A DNA stretch of 15,437 nt from Methanoculleus marisnigri (GTDB lineage Archaea > Halobacteriota > Methanomicrobia > Methanomicrobiales > Methanoculleaceae): assembly GCA_002503885.1 (NCBI GenBank), contig DASQ01000020.1:1-15437 (forward strand), given 5' to 3'. The notes under the pieces were generated by a model. It did not search any database and was not told where the DNA came from. It worked only from the letters and a program-made list of their open reading frames with translations. Each line of letters opens with the position of its first letter. The first letter of the stretch is position 1. Position numbers and translations under genes: made by a program. This document shows positions 7,672-13,652 of the stretch, piece after piece.

Positions 7672-7965
7672 TCAGATCCTGACTATCTGGGCATGGGGTA
7701 CATCGCCGATCATGATGCAGTCTTCGTTGGTGATCAGCCCCATAGCGATGGCGAGGGCTACGACGCGCTTCCCGATAATGTTAACGTTCGTCGCGTCAGC
7801 GAGAGCCTCTCTGACTTCTTCCTCGGCGGCACACTCGGTGCCGTAAAATCCTCCGGTGATGCAGACCTCTACGTCTCCGTGCATCAGGGTGACGTTTAAG
7901 AGCTCGGAGTCGCAGGCAGCCACCACCTCGCCGGCGCCCGGCATGCGGTGAACTTTCAAGTACAT
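7672..7965 (-). CDS. DUF424 family archaeal protein
   Basis: A 97-residue protein that fits the small archaeal DUF424 family: N-terminal VVAACDSELL, a GDVEVCITGGFYGTE segment (about 30-44), EEEVREALADATNVNIIGKRVVALAIAMGLI, then a C-terminal strand VPHAQIVRI. No catalytic motif is visible and the function is not established. Its placement directly before nmd3 and taw2 hints at a role in translation, but that is inference from context. The ATG follows the hydrolase stop by 44 bases, with only a weak ribosome site (AAGAGATC); an internal promoter in that 44-base gap is not obvious. Confidence 0.82.
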   Translation of the reverse strand: MYLKVHRMPGAGEVVAACDSELLNVTLMHGDVEVCITGGFYGTECAAEEEVREALADATNVNIIGKRVVALAIAMGLITNEDCIMIGDVPHAQIVRI

Positions 7966-8009
7966 TGCAGATCTCTTGGGCGTGAGTCGTCAAAAAGGTG
8001 CGCTGTTGT

Positions 8010-8840
8010 CTAGGGAAGGACGATATCCACGCCGTAGGTGCGCGACGGGGTCCCGGCATGGATGCGCCAGGCATCCTCTTCGGTGATAAGCCCCTCATCG
8101 AGGTACCGGCGCGTGAACCGCGGGACCGATTTCGGCCCGATCACCGCGCCGGGCCTCGCGTTCTCGTCCATGTAATCGCTCTCCATGGTGAACCATCGCC
8201 CGGCCCGGGCGAGCGCGGGGATATCCTCGTGCCGCGCGATGAAGGAGGGCATGAGCGGCGTATCGGGGGTTGCGAAGTGTTTGACAACCTGCTCGATCGG
8301 GATCCCCGCCCGGCCGGCCATCTCGACGACGTCGGTGCAGGGCCCGCTCTCGGCATGGAGCTGCACGGCGCAGCCGCACTCACCCCCGAGTTCGAGCGCG
8401 TGGAAGAGGACCGTGTTCGATGCCGCGAGCACCTCGGGCGCGACCTCGTAGTGGGGCCGCCCGCTTTTGAGGGCGACAGCCCTTCCTTCCTCGACGTAAC
8501 GGGCGGCAAGGTCGAGCCCGGCCATCATGATGGCGGCGGCCTCGTCAAGGCTCATCCGTCCGGCAAGGCGGCTCATCTCTGCCGGGTGGATGCCGAGGAC
8601 CGGGTAGACGACGAGCCCGGTCTCCCGGATCATATCGGCCACCCGGAGCGTCGCCTCGAAGACCTCCCGGTAGTCTTCGCCCGACGCGGCCTCGACCCCG
8701 AACGACCAGGAAGGCTTCGTGACCAGGAAGATATGCGTCCCCCCGCTGCGGCGGAAGTCCTTCGCGGCCTCGACGCCCCGGCCGTTTTGCGGGTCGATGT
8801 GGATATGGTCGTCAGTGATCGGTATCGCGGGGGGTTTCAT
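8010..8840 (-). CDS. TatD-like metal-dependent hydrolase (archaeal, TIM barrel)
   Basis: A 276-residue amidohydrolase-superfamily protein. Metal-ligand motifs appear in order: DDHIHI (10-15), GIHPAE (83-88), AVALKSGRPHYEV (121-133, the position where TatD enzymes have a GExGLDY strand), LHAES (161-165), KHFA (187-190) and ESDY near the end. The KSGRPHY variant and the length match the archaeal TatD-related group rather than the bacterial TatD nuclease, so the substrate is unknown. I chose ATG 8840; a TTG at 8852 is possible but has no properly spaced ribosome site. It overlaps mptD by 29 bases, so translation is probably coupled, which puts it in the same transcript as pterin synthesis. Whether it acts in that pathway is not shown. 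Confidence 0.82.
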   Translation of the reverse strand: MKPPAIPITDDHIHIDPQNGRGVEAAKDFRRSGGTHIFLVTKPSWSFGVEAASGEDYREVFEATLRVADMIRETGLVVYPVLGIHPAEMSRLAGRMSLDEAAAIMMAGLDLAARYVEEGRAVALKSGRPHYEVAPEVLAASNTVLFHALELGGECGCAVQLHAESGPCTDVVEMAGRAGIPIEQVVKHFATPDTPLMPSFIARHEDIPALARAGRWFTMESDYMDENARPGAVIGPKSVPRFTRRYLDEGLITEEDAWRIHAGTPSRTYGVDIVLP

Positions 8841-9165
8841 GGAACTCAACAATCTCCATCATGGGGTAGTCGTCCTCGAGGTGCAGCCGGGCCCGGCAGA
8901 CGGTCTCGCCGACCTCCGTCGTGATAGCGACGTCGAACATCCGCCCGGCAAGCTCCGAGTAGCCGAACCGGTTCGAGACCATCAGGTCGCGGTTCAGCTG
9001 GACAGAGATCTCCGTCACGTAGGGCTGCAGGCCGACGGCCTGTTCGATGACGGTCTCAACGGTCGCGGCGGTCTCGCGGGCGATGGGCGTCCCGACGAAC
9101 TGGTGGTAGAGGGCGCCGAGTTTGATCCCGGCTTCAAATGCCGCCTTCTCGCGGTCGGTGATCAT
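8812..9165 (-). CDS. mptD: Archaeal dihydroneopterin aldolase MptD
   Basis: A 117-residue protein matching archaeal MptD (formerly DUF372). It cleaves 7,8-dihydroneopterin to 6-hydroxymethyl-7,8-dihydropterin and glycolaldehyde on the way to methanopterin, the C1 carrier of methanogenesis. Family features are EAGIKLGALYHQFVGTP (11-27), an internal ETVIEQAVGLQPYV helix, EISVQLNRD (52-60) and RFGYSELAGRMFDV (66-79). It is unrelated in sequence to bacterial FolB. No Shine-Dalgarno precedes the ATG; a TATA-like TTATTA about 27 bases upstream suggests leaderless transcription. It is the first gene of the ten-gene run that ends at 1382. Confidence 0.9.
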   Translation of the reverse strand: MITDREKAAFEAGIKLGALYHQFVGTPIARETAATVETVIEQAVGLQPYVTEISVQLNRDLMVSNRFGYSELAGRMFDVAITTEVGETVCRARLHLEDDYPMMEIVEFHETPRDTDH

Positions 9166-9189
9166 GGTAGTTAGGTTTGGTGTGCAGGG

Positions 9190-9195
9190 TAATAA
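9190..9195 (-). promoter_or_regulatory. Probable leaderless promoter of the mptD operon
   Basis: On the minus strand CCTTATTACC is centred about 27 bases before the mptD ATG, the normal TATA-to-start distance in archaea, and no ribosome site lies between. The box is a weak match to TTTATATA, and no purine-rich BRE is clear. The call rests on spacing. Confidence 0.4.
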
Positions 9196-9283
9196 GGGGC
9201 TGTCGCCGGGGGTGGATATGACTGCTTACAGGAGGAGGCCAAAACCGGGTGGTCCCGCTGAAAAACGACCTGCCGCAGGTTGC

Positions 9284-9455
9284 GACGTTCCAACGGAACG
9301 GAGCTTGAAAAGTCGTCAGTAGTGCCCTACGAAACAACTGATAATACTTTGTTAAGATCCCATCCGGGTGCTCCCGATTGATTGCAATCCGGAGCACGTC
9401 TTTCCATCGGGCTGCGCACCTGGCGGTGCTCGAGCTCCGTTCCTGTCGGAACGTC
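9284..9455. repeat. MITE-like element with about 24-base terminal inverted repeats
   Basis: The ends are inverted copies. The left arm (9284-9307) read in reverse is CAAGCTCCGTTCC-GTT-GGAACGTC; the right arm (9431-9455) is CGAGCTCCGTTCC-TGTC-GGAACGTC, matching at 21 bases. Each arm also folds on itself: CGTTCC-aac-GGAACG (9286-9300) and CGTTCC-tgtc-GGAACG (9438-9453). Between them lies a 30-base hairpin (9368-9397): GTGCTCC and GATTG pair with CAATC and GGAGCAC around a 4-base loop with one C/C mismatch. Just outside on the left is ACCTGC-c-GCAGGT (9268-9280). No coding sequence and no clear target-site duplication were seen. Confidence 0.5.
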
Positions 9456-9458
9456 ACG

Positions 9459-9598
9459 TATCGCCATGACTGCCCCCGCCCCCGGGGGCGGGGGAGGAGG
9501 CCGGAGGCCGGGCGGGGTGGGGGTTACAGGAAACCCTTAGTATGTGGAGACAGGGGAGGGGGAGACCCCTCCCCGTCAGCCCCACCCCCATGGCGATA
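9459..9598. repeat. GC-rich nested palindromic element
   Basis: A 140-base block bounded by a perfect 10-base inverted repeat, TATCGCCATG (9459-9468) and CATGGCGATA (9589-9598). Inside are a perfect 22-base C/G palindrome (9473-9494), and a 9-bp hairpin GGGGAGGGG/CCCCTCCCC (9553-9574) closed by a GAGA loop (GNRA type on the plus strand). A GGGGTGGGG run near 9514-9523 can pair with CCCCACCCC next to the right end. It is non-coding. It could be an intergenic mobile palindrome or a structured RNA; the sequence alone does not decide. Confidence 0.5.
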
Positions 9599-9934
9599 GC
9601 CACCACGGTCTACGGTATGAGGACATGCGTGAGAAAAACCACATGATGCCCGTGGGGCCACAGGCATACCGGATGAAAATATGTAGGTGACCCATTTTCA
9701 TACGAAAAGGTCGAACTCAGGGACAGGCAGGGTCCGGCACCAATCTCGTCAGGGAAGAATAACAGCCGGAATAGGACTTCACCAGAGCCCGATACGGGAA
9801 ATCTTCTCCCCAGGTTATTTTTTGTCATGAACGCGGGTTGGTGCGCAACGTAATTCGGTCGAATCCTCTGAGATCACTTATCAGGTATATGCTGGAGCAC
9901 TACCAAGTCGTCAGGCTTCGAGCAGGAAGCGTGA
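9599..9934. other. Non-coding gap with two further inverted repeats
   Basis: No convincing gene lies here. Two structures stand out: a 22-base imperfect palindrome (9646-9667; ATGCC, GTGG / CCAC, GGCAT around a GG loop) and a perfect 8-base inverted repeat ATGAAAAT (9673-9680) / ATTTTCAT (9694-9701). A short GCTTC/GAAGC repeat occurs near 9914-9930. Open frames in this stretch look random and lack ribosome sites. Confidence 0.45.
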
Positions 9935-9951
9935 GAAGACCTCCGGTCTTC
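9935..9951. promoter_or_regulatory. Inverted repeat next to the ATPase promoter (possible operator)
   Basis: A perfect 7-base inverted repeat, GAAGACC (9935-9941) and GGTCTTC (9945-9951) around TCC, runs straight into the BRE-like CGAAAAGGG of the next promoter. The placement suits a repressor or activator site; no regulator gene is adjacent. Confidence 0.4.
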
Positions 9952-9966
9952 GAAAAGGGTAATATA
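9951..9966 (+). promoter_or_regulatory. BRE/TATA promoter of the ATPase-DUF4276 module
   Basis: CGAAAAGGG (BRE-like, purine rich) is followed by TAATATA (9960-9966), centred 29 bases before the ATG at 9992. There is no Shine-Dalgarno before that ATG, so the transcript is probably leaderless or nearly so. This is the best TATA box in the window. Confidence 0.6.
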
Positions 9967-9991
9967 CACGGGGCTTCAATCGATTACTATC

Positions 9992-11161
9992 ATGGGTAAC
10001 TGCTCCAGATCTGTGGGTAGGCCGGAAAAATTTACTCATATCTCTCTCTGGAACTGGCGCAACTTCCAGCGGGTAGATGTCGACCTGCAGGACCGGGTTT
10101 TCCTTGTCGGACCCAATGCATCCGGGAAGTCCAACTTTTTAGATGCGTTCAGATTCTTGCACGATATTGTGTCCGTAGGCGGCGGATTTCAGGGAGCGGT
10201 GAAACAAAGAGGCGGCGTCTCCAGCCTCAGGGCACTCTCTGCGAGACGGTACCCCGATATAGGCGTAATGGTGCGGCTGGGTAACGTGGAGTGCGGCGAT
10301 CTCTGGGAATACGAGTTGACGTTTGGGCTGGACGAGCACAACCAGCCGGTCATCGCAAAGGAGCGGGTTGCGAGGTGCGGGGACGAAGTGATCGCTCGCC
10401 CCTCCGAACAGGATGAGGAGGACCCCGAGAGGTTAACCCAGACGTATCTGGAGCAGGTCAACGTCAACAAAGAATTTCGGGAGGTTGCCGACTTCCTGAA
10501 AAACATCCGCTACCTGCACCTCGTCCCGCAGCTGGTCCGTGAACCGGATCGTTCGTTCGGCCACAAAAACGACCCTTATGGCGGCGACTTTCTCGAACAG
10601 GTCATGAGCAGATCCGAGGAAGAGCGGGATTCCATGCTGGACCGGATCGAGAGGACGCTCAACGTTGCGGTACCGCAATTAAGAGAGATTAAAGTTGAAT
10701 TCGACAGCAAAGGCAAACCGCACCTCTGTGGGAGGTATAAGCACTGGAGGCCGCAGGGAGCCTGGCAAACAGAGCAACAGCTCTCCGACGGGACACTCAG
10801 GCTCATCGGCCTTCTCTGGGCACTCCTGGATGACGGAGGACCGCTCCTCCTTGAGGAGCCGGAACTCTCTCTCCATCCTGCGATCATCAGGTACATTCCG
10901 CAGATGTTCTCCCGGGTGCAGCTGACGAGTGAACGCCAGGTGCTCGTCAGCACCCATTCCTCTGAACTGCTGCAGGACGAGGGTATCGGGCTTGATGAGG
11001 TGCTGCTGCTCCGGCCCTCGGAGGAGGGTACAACGGTTACACCGGCAGGTGATATCGAGGAGGTTGACGACCTGTTAAAGGGCGGCCTCTCCCTTGCGGA
11101 TGTCGTCGTCCCAAAGACCTGTCCCGGCGACACTGCAGAGTTAGCCCGGTTCGGAGAGTAG
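9992..11161 (+). CDS. OLD/ABC-like AAA family ATPase (candidate defence ATPase)
   Basis: A 389-residue ATPase of the AAA_15/AAA_21 type. Residues 16-33 (ISLWNWRNFQRVDVDLQD) form the usual first strands, Walker A is GPNASGKSN (40-48), the ABC-like signature is LSDGT (264-268), Walker B with its catalytic Glu is LLLEEPELSLHP (285-296), and the H-loop is VSTHSSELL (319-327). The middle (about 60-250) is a lineage-specific helical insert. There is no C-terminal TOPRIM nuclease domain; the next gene may supply it in trans. Such ATPases partner with effectors in OLD-, PARIS- and AbiL-like phage defence. The ATG lies just downstream of a BRE/TATA and has no ribosome site. Strand opposite to the neighbouring operons, flanked by repeats, which suggests an acquired island. 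Confidence 0.85.
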   Translation: MGNCSRSVGRPEKFTHISLWNWRNFQRVDVDLQDRVFLVGPNASGKSNFLDAFRFLHDIVSVGGGFQGAVKQRGGVSSLRALSARRYPDIGVMVRLGNVECGDLWEYELTFGLDEHNQPVIAKERVARCGDEVIARPSEQDEEDPERLTQTYLEQVNVNKEFREVADFLKNIRYLHLVPQLVREPDRSFGHKNDPYGGDFLEQVMSRSEEERDSMLDRIERTLNVAVPQLREIKVEFDSKGKPHLCGRYKHWRPQGAWQTEQQLSDGTLRLIGLLWALLDDGGPLLLEEPELSLHPAIIRYIPQMFSRVQLTSERQVLVSTHSSELLQDEGIGLDEVLLLRPSEEGTTVTPAGDIEEVDDLLKGGLSLADVVVPKTCPGDTAELARFGE

Positions 11162-11162
11162 G

Positions 11163-11804
11163 ATGGACGATGGGATAGCATTTCAGTGCGCCTTTGAAGG
11201 ATCGCTGGATGAAGCAGTTGTGAGACGGTTGCTCCGGCACGTCGGGGCCCTGCCTGGAGACCTCTACAGGCAGAGGAAATCCTATTTGCTAGAGAGATTA
11301 CAGGGATTCAACGCTTCCGCACAAACCCGGCCCTGGATTGTGGTCGTCGATCTGGATCACGATACCGGATGCGCGCCGGAAGCTGTCCGGAACTGGCTGC
11401 CTGCCCCTTCGCATTTCATGAACTTCCGCGTGGCCGTGAGGGAGGTTGAGGCCTGGATCCTGGCCGACAGGGAGAGGCTGGCGAGATATCTGCAGGTCCC
11501 GGAGGCACGGATAACCGGAACGCCCGAGGAGATCGATTACCCGAAGGAGTACCTGATCAACTGCGCAAGAGAGTCGAGTTCATCGGCGATTCGGAAGGGC
11601 ATCGTCCCCACGCCGGGCGGCCGGCGGGCAGAAGGGCCCGCGTACCTGTCGCTTCTTTCGGAGTTCGTCAACGATGCCGAACGGGGATGGAGACCGGACG
11701 TTGCATCAGACCACTCCGAAAGTCTGGAGAGGTGCATCCGCTCATTGCAGAACTCTATCGGCACCTTTTCCCGTGAGTCGCAACGTCAGCGTTATTCCCG
11801 GTGA
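11163..11804 (+). CDS. DUF4276/TOPRIM-like partner of the ATPase (candidate effector)
   Basis: A 213-residue protein that starts one base after the ATPase stop, with GGAGAG five bases upstream, so the two form an operon. The pattern suggests a TOPRIM-like fold: an early acidic FEGSLDEAVVRRLL (11-24), then a hydrophobic strand ending in an acidic cluster VVVDLDHD (60-67), then a conserved-looking VREVEAWILAD (92-102). A C-terminal half follows with PKEYLINCAR and KGIVPTPGGRRAEGPAYLSLL. This arrangement resembles DUF4276 and RloB-like proteins that pair with AAA ATPases and may act as nucleases. The assignment is by motif layout, not by strong similarity. The putative metal ligands Glu12, Asp63, Asp65 and Glu96 are inferred. 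No signal peptide or membrane segment. Confidence 0.65.
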   Translation: MDDGIAFQCAFEGSLDEAVVRRLLRHVGALPGDLYRQRKSYLLERLQGFNASAQTRPWIVVVDLDHDTGCAPEAVRNWLPAPSHFMNFRVAVREVEAWILADRERLARYLQVPEARITGTPEEIDYPKEYLINCARESSSSAIRKGIVPTPGGRRAEGPAYLSLLSEFVNDAERGWRPDVASDHSESLERCIRSLQNSIGTFSRESQRQRYSR

Positions 11805-12228
11805 ACTACCCCGATGCTCCTCGAGCGTGGCTGTCTGCTTCATCCATCATCTACCTGGGTGTGAATTCTGTCCAATTTCTTTACATTCCGTCAGCCGTTC
11901 GCAAAAGAGAAGCGATCGATCTCGCTCCGGGGACGGGGGCAGAGAAGGGAGACTATTCTAACGAAGGCCGCCGAAGTCCGTGATAAGCACCTCCTCCCCG
12001 TTCGTGTTCTTTGCGGCTCACACCTTCGGTGCTCACGCTCCGGTCCCGACGGATCATCGCGGCTCGCAACTCGCACCTTCGGCGATCGAGCTCCGGCCCT
12101 TCGGCCTGTCGTTCCTGTGGTAATCAAAGCTACGCTGTCGCTCGCACTTTGCGTGAATCAGCAGGGTATCGAGGGCTCCAGAAGAGGAACGGGGAAGCGC
12201 GAGACCGGTCGCCGGTAACCACACGACT
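11805..12228. other. Non-coding gap with direct-repeat block
   Basis: No gene is supported. Its middle holds an imperfect direct repeat, CACCTTCGG-tGcTCac-GCTCCGG (12021-12043) and CACCTTCGG-cGaTCga-GCTCCGG (12074-12096). A CACC-TTC-GGTG hairpin lies in the first copy and a GGCC-CTTC-GGCC hairpin directly after the second. The second copy resembles 9412-9447 on the other side of the ATPase module (shared TCGAGCTCCG core, CACCT before and CTGTCG after). T-rich AATTTCTTTAC near 11874-11884 could end the ATPase transcript. An ACCGG-tcg-CCGGT hairpin (12204-12216) follows the HicB-like gene but has no T-run. Confidence 0.45.
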
Positions 12229-12450
12229 TTAGACCCGGATGTCGACTTCGGCAACGAAGGTCTCCATGATATCGTCGTTCTCGAACGCATCGTTCCCGAA
12301 GGTCTCTATGTGAAACTGGATGGCGGATTTCACTTCGGCTAGCGCTTTTTCGTAGGTATCCCCCTCTGCAACGACGACTCCTTTCAGACCCAGGGGGTAG
12401 GCGACATAGCCGTCAGGGTGCTTCTCGACAATAACCTTCAGGACCTTCAT
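12229..12450 (-). CDS. Orphan HicB-like (UPF0150) protein
   Basis: A 73-residue protein of the HicB fold: KVLKVIVEKHPDGYVAYPLGLKGVVVAEGDTYEKALAEVKSAI shows the typical strand, dGY.A.P, G.T.eeA. layout, followed by a helix and a short C-terminal tail. HicB proteins are antitoxins of the HicA mRNA interferase, but no HicA (small double-stranded-RNA-binding-like protein with a catalytic His) is visible beside it, and there is no added DNA-binding domain. It may be a solitary member with a housekeeping role. I chose ATG 12450 because it matches the family N-terminus and has AAGGGG just upstream; an ATG at 12477 would make an ATGA overlap with the preceding gene and add nine residues. Probably co-transcribed with the two membrane proteins. 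Confidence 0.75.
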   Translation of the reverse strand: MKVLKVIVEKHPDGYVAYPLGLKGVVVAEGDTYEKALAEVKSAIQFHIETFGNDAFENDDIMETFVAEVDIRV

Positions 12451-12473
12451 GATTCCCCTTCTGGCGACCGGAC

Positions 12474-12913
12474 TCATGCTCCCCGGCTCCAGGCTTTCCA
12501 GAAGATCACACCCCGGATCAGCACGACGACATAACCACCGGCGACGTTATAGGGATACGCCACGGCAACCCCGGAAACCTCCAGGACAGCCAGCACCGCA
12601 AGCCACAGGAGAAAACCCGAGGCTGAGGCGGCAAGTCCCGATCTGCTCAGAAGGAGTTCCTCTGCGGGCATCTCCTCGCGGGTAAACAGGTAGTAGCCGA
12701 AGATGATGAAGAGCGGCAGCATCCCGGCGGTGAGCCAGGTCCGTAGCATGAGCGGGGATTTGACTATGAATGCTCCCATAGCGTTCGGTTCTGCGAAGAA
12801 CGTGAAGGGGATCGCCATGAGCACGGCGATCCAGAGGTTATACTGGAATAAACCGCAGAGTACGCCCAGAACGCCCGCGATCTCATCTGGTTTTACCCTG
12901 TGTCTGCGGTCAT
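12474..12913 (-). CDS. Small membrane protein, apparently frameshifted at codon 6-7
   Basis: A multi-pass membrane protein of about 146 residues with no family I recognise. Hydrophobic segments start with IAGVLGVLCGLF, then NLWIAVLMAIPFTFF, TAGMLPLFIIFGYYLF, FLLWLAVLAVLEV and GGYVVVLIRGVIFW. The natural start is the ATG at 12913, which overlaps the preceding stop as ATGA, but that frame reads MTADTG and stops. Adding one G to the GGG at 12896-12898 continues it as VKPDEIAG and joins the long frame, which has no start of its own at a sensible place (only GTG 13001, deep inside the neighbour). A one-base deletion or sequencing error is the simplest explanation. Operon with the genes on both sides. 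Confidence 0.6.
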
Positions 12914-13485
12914 TTCGCGCTCCCTCCTTCCCCGGTGTTCGTGCGGCGGAGGATGACGACCACCCGGAGAATAACGTAGAAGACGGTGGCGACCAGCACA
13001 CATTCGAGGTAGAACCCGAGGAACGTGAACGCGGAAAACACCAGATCGTATACTTGTGTGTTTTCGGCGAGCGGCAGGCCGTTCATGACGCCGTCGAAGA
13101 ACCACCCGAGAAGTGCCAGTCTGTCCGCGAGCAGCGGGGGCTCGCCTCTCCAGCGGTGCGGGGCTATGGACAGGGGGAATACCAGCGGGGTCATTGCTGC
13201 GGCGGTAACGAGCATCGCCTGAATTCGCCCATGAAACGAGAGGACGCCTGCGACAAGCGGGAACGGCGTAGCGGCCCCCGCAACTGCAAGAGTCAGGATC
13301 ACCAGAAAGAGGGTGAGGAGAGCAAAGAGCGGTACGGGCCCCGGATGACCTGAGGCGATGCCGGCGACACCTACCCAGACGGCCCACGCGATGACCGCAA
13401 CAAGCGGCGGGATTGCGAAGCGCAGTCGGCTCCGGGAGAGGTGCTCGCAGAGGAGATAGATACATGAGGTGTTTATGCGGCCCAT
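12910..13485 (-). CDS. Multi-pass membrane protein of unknown function
   Basis: A 191-residue membrane protein; I do not recognise the family. After a short basic cytoplasmic start (SRSRLR), hydrophobic segments lie at about 23-46, 52-75, 88-108 and 144-178. The last is long enough for one or two helices and ends in the basic ILRRTNTG tail. A loop at about 108-140 carries HRWRGEPPLLADRLALLGWFFDG. The start is secure: AGGAGGTTGT lies right before the ATG. It overlaps the next gene by four bases (ATGA), and the two small hydrophobic proteins may form a complex such as a transporter's membrane part, though no ATPase of that kind is adjacent. Confidence 0.7.
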   Translation of the reverse strand: MGRINTSCIYLLCEHLSRSRLRFAIPPLVAVIAWAVWVGVAGIASGHPGPVPLFALLTLFLVILTLAVAGAATPFPLVAGVLSFHGRIQAMLVTAAAMTPLVFPLSIAPHRWRGEPPLLADRLALLGWFFDGVMNGLPLAENTQVYDLVFSAFTFLGFYLECVLVATVFYVILRVVVILRRTNTGEGGSAK

Positions 13486-13652
13486 TTACAACCTCCTGTT
13501 GTTAATGTGTGCCTGATTTCATTCCTGAAGCGCGGCAGAACCTGTTCTCCTCTTTGATGGTTCTCCGTGAGTGATTTTGCTGCACAGCGGTTTTCGGAAC
13601 CGTAATAGCGGCTTGCAGAGATGGTTCATCTCCCCTCCATGGTATCCGCCGA
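13486..13652. other. Short gap between lipoprotein and membrane-protein genes
   Basis: Non-coding. Near 13579-13617 CTGC and GCAG flank a CGGTT-ttcgg-AACCG hairpin, which may help end the lipoprotein transcript; there is no T-run. The ribosome site of the next gene (AGGAGGT) lies at its left end. No clear TATA box was found. Confidence 0.35.

Noticed and set aside
5647..7899. A 750-codon open frame on the plus strand
   Set aside because: It is antisense to nmd3, taw2 and coaBC. High-GC codon bias keeps stops out of this frame; the product has no recognisable domain, and the opposite strand encodes clear families.
9134..9457. A 107-codon minus-strand frame reaching into mptD
   Set aside because: It is built from palindromic repeat arms and the antisense of the mptD start region, with no ribosome site or family resemblance.
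9610..9828. A 72-codon minus-strand frame in the repeat-rich gap
   Set aside because: Includes the ATGAAAAT inverted repeat and a palindrome; no ribosome site and no similarity I recognise. A decayed gene cannot be excluded.
12021..12098. Possible short CRISPR array
   Set aside because: Only two imperfect copies, about 53 bases apart, with hairpins and no regular spacers; no cas genes nearby. It fits an intergenic repeat.
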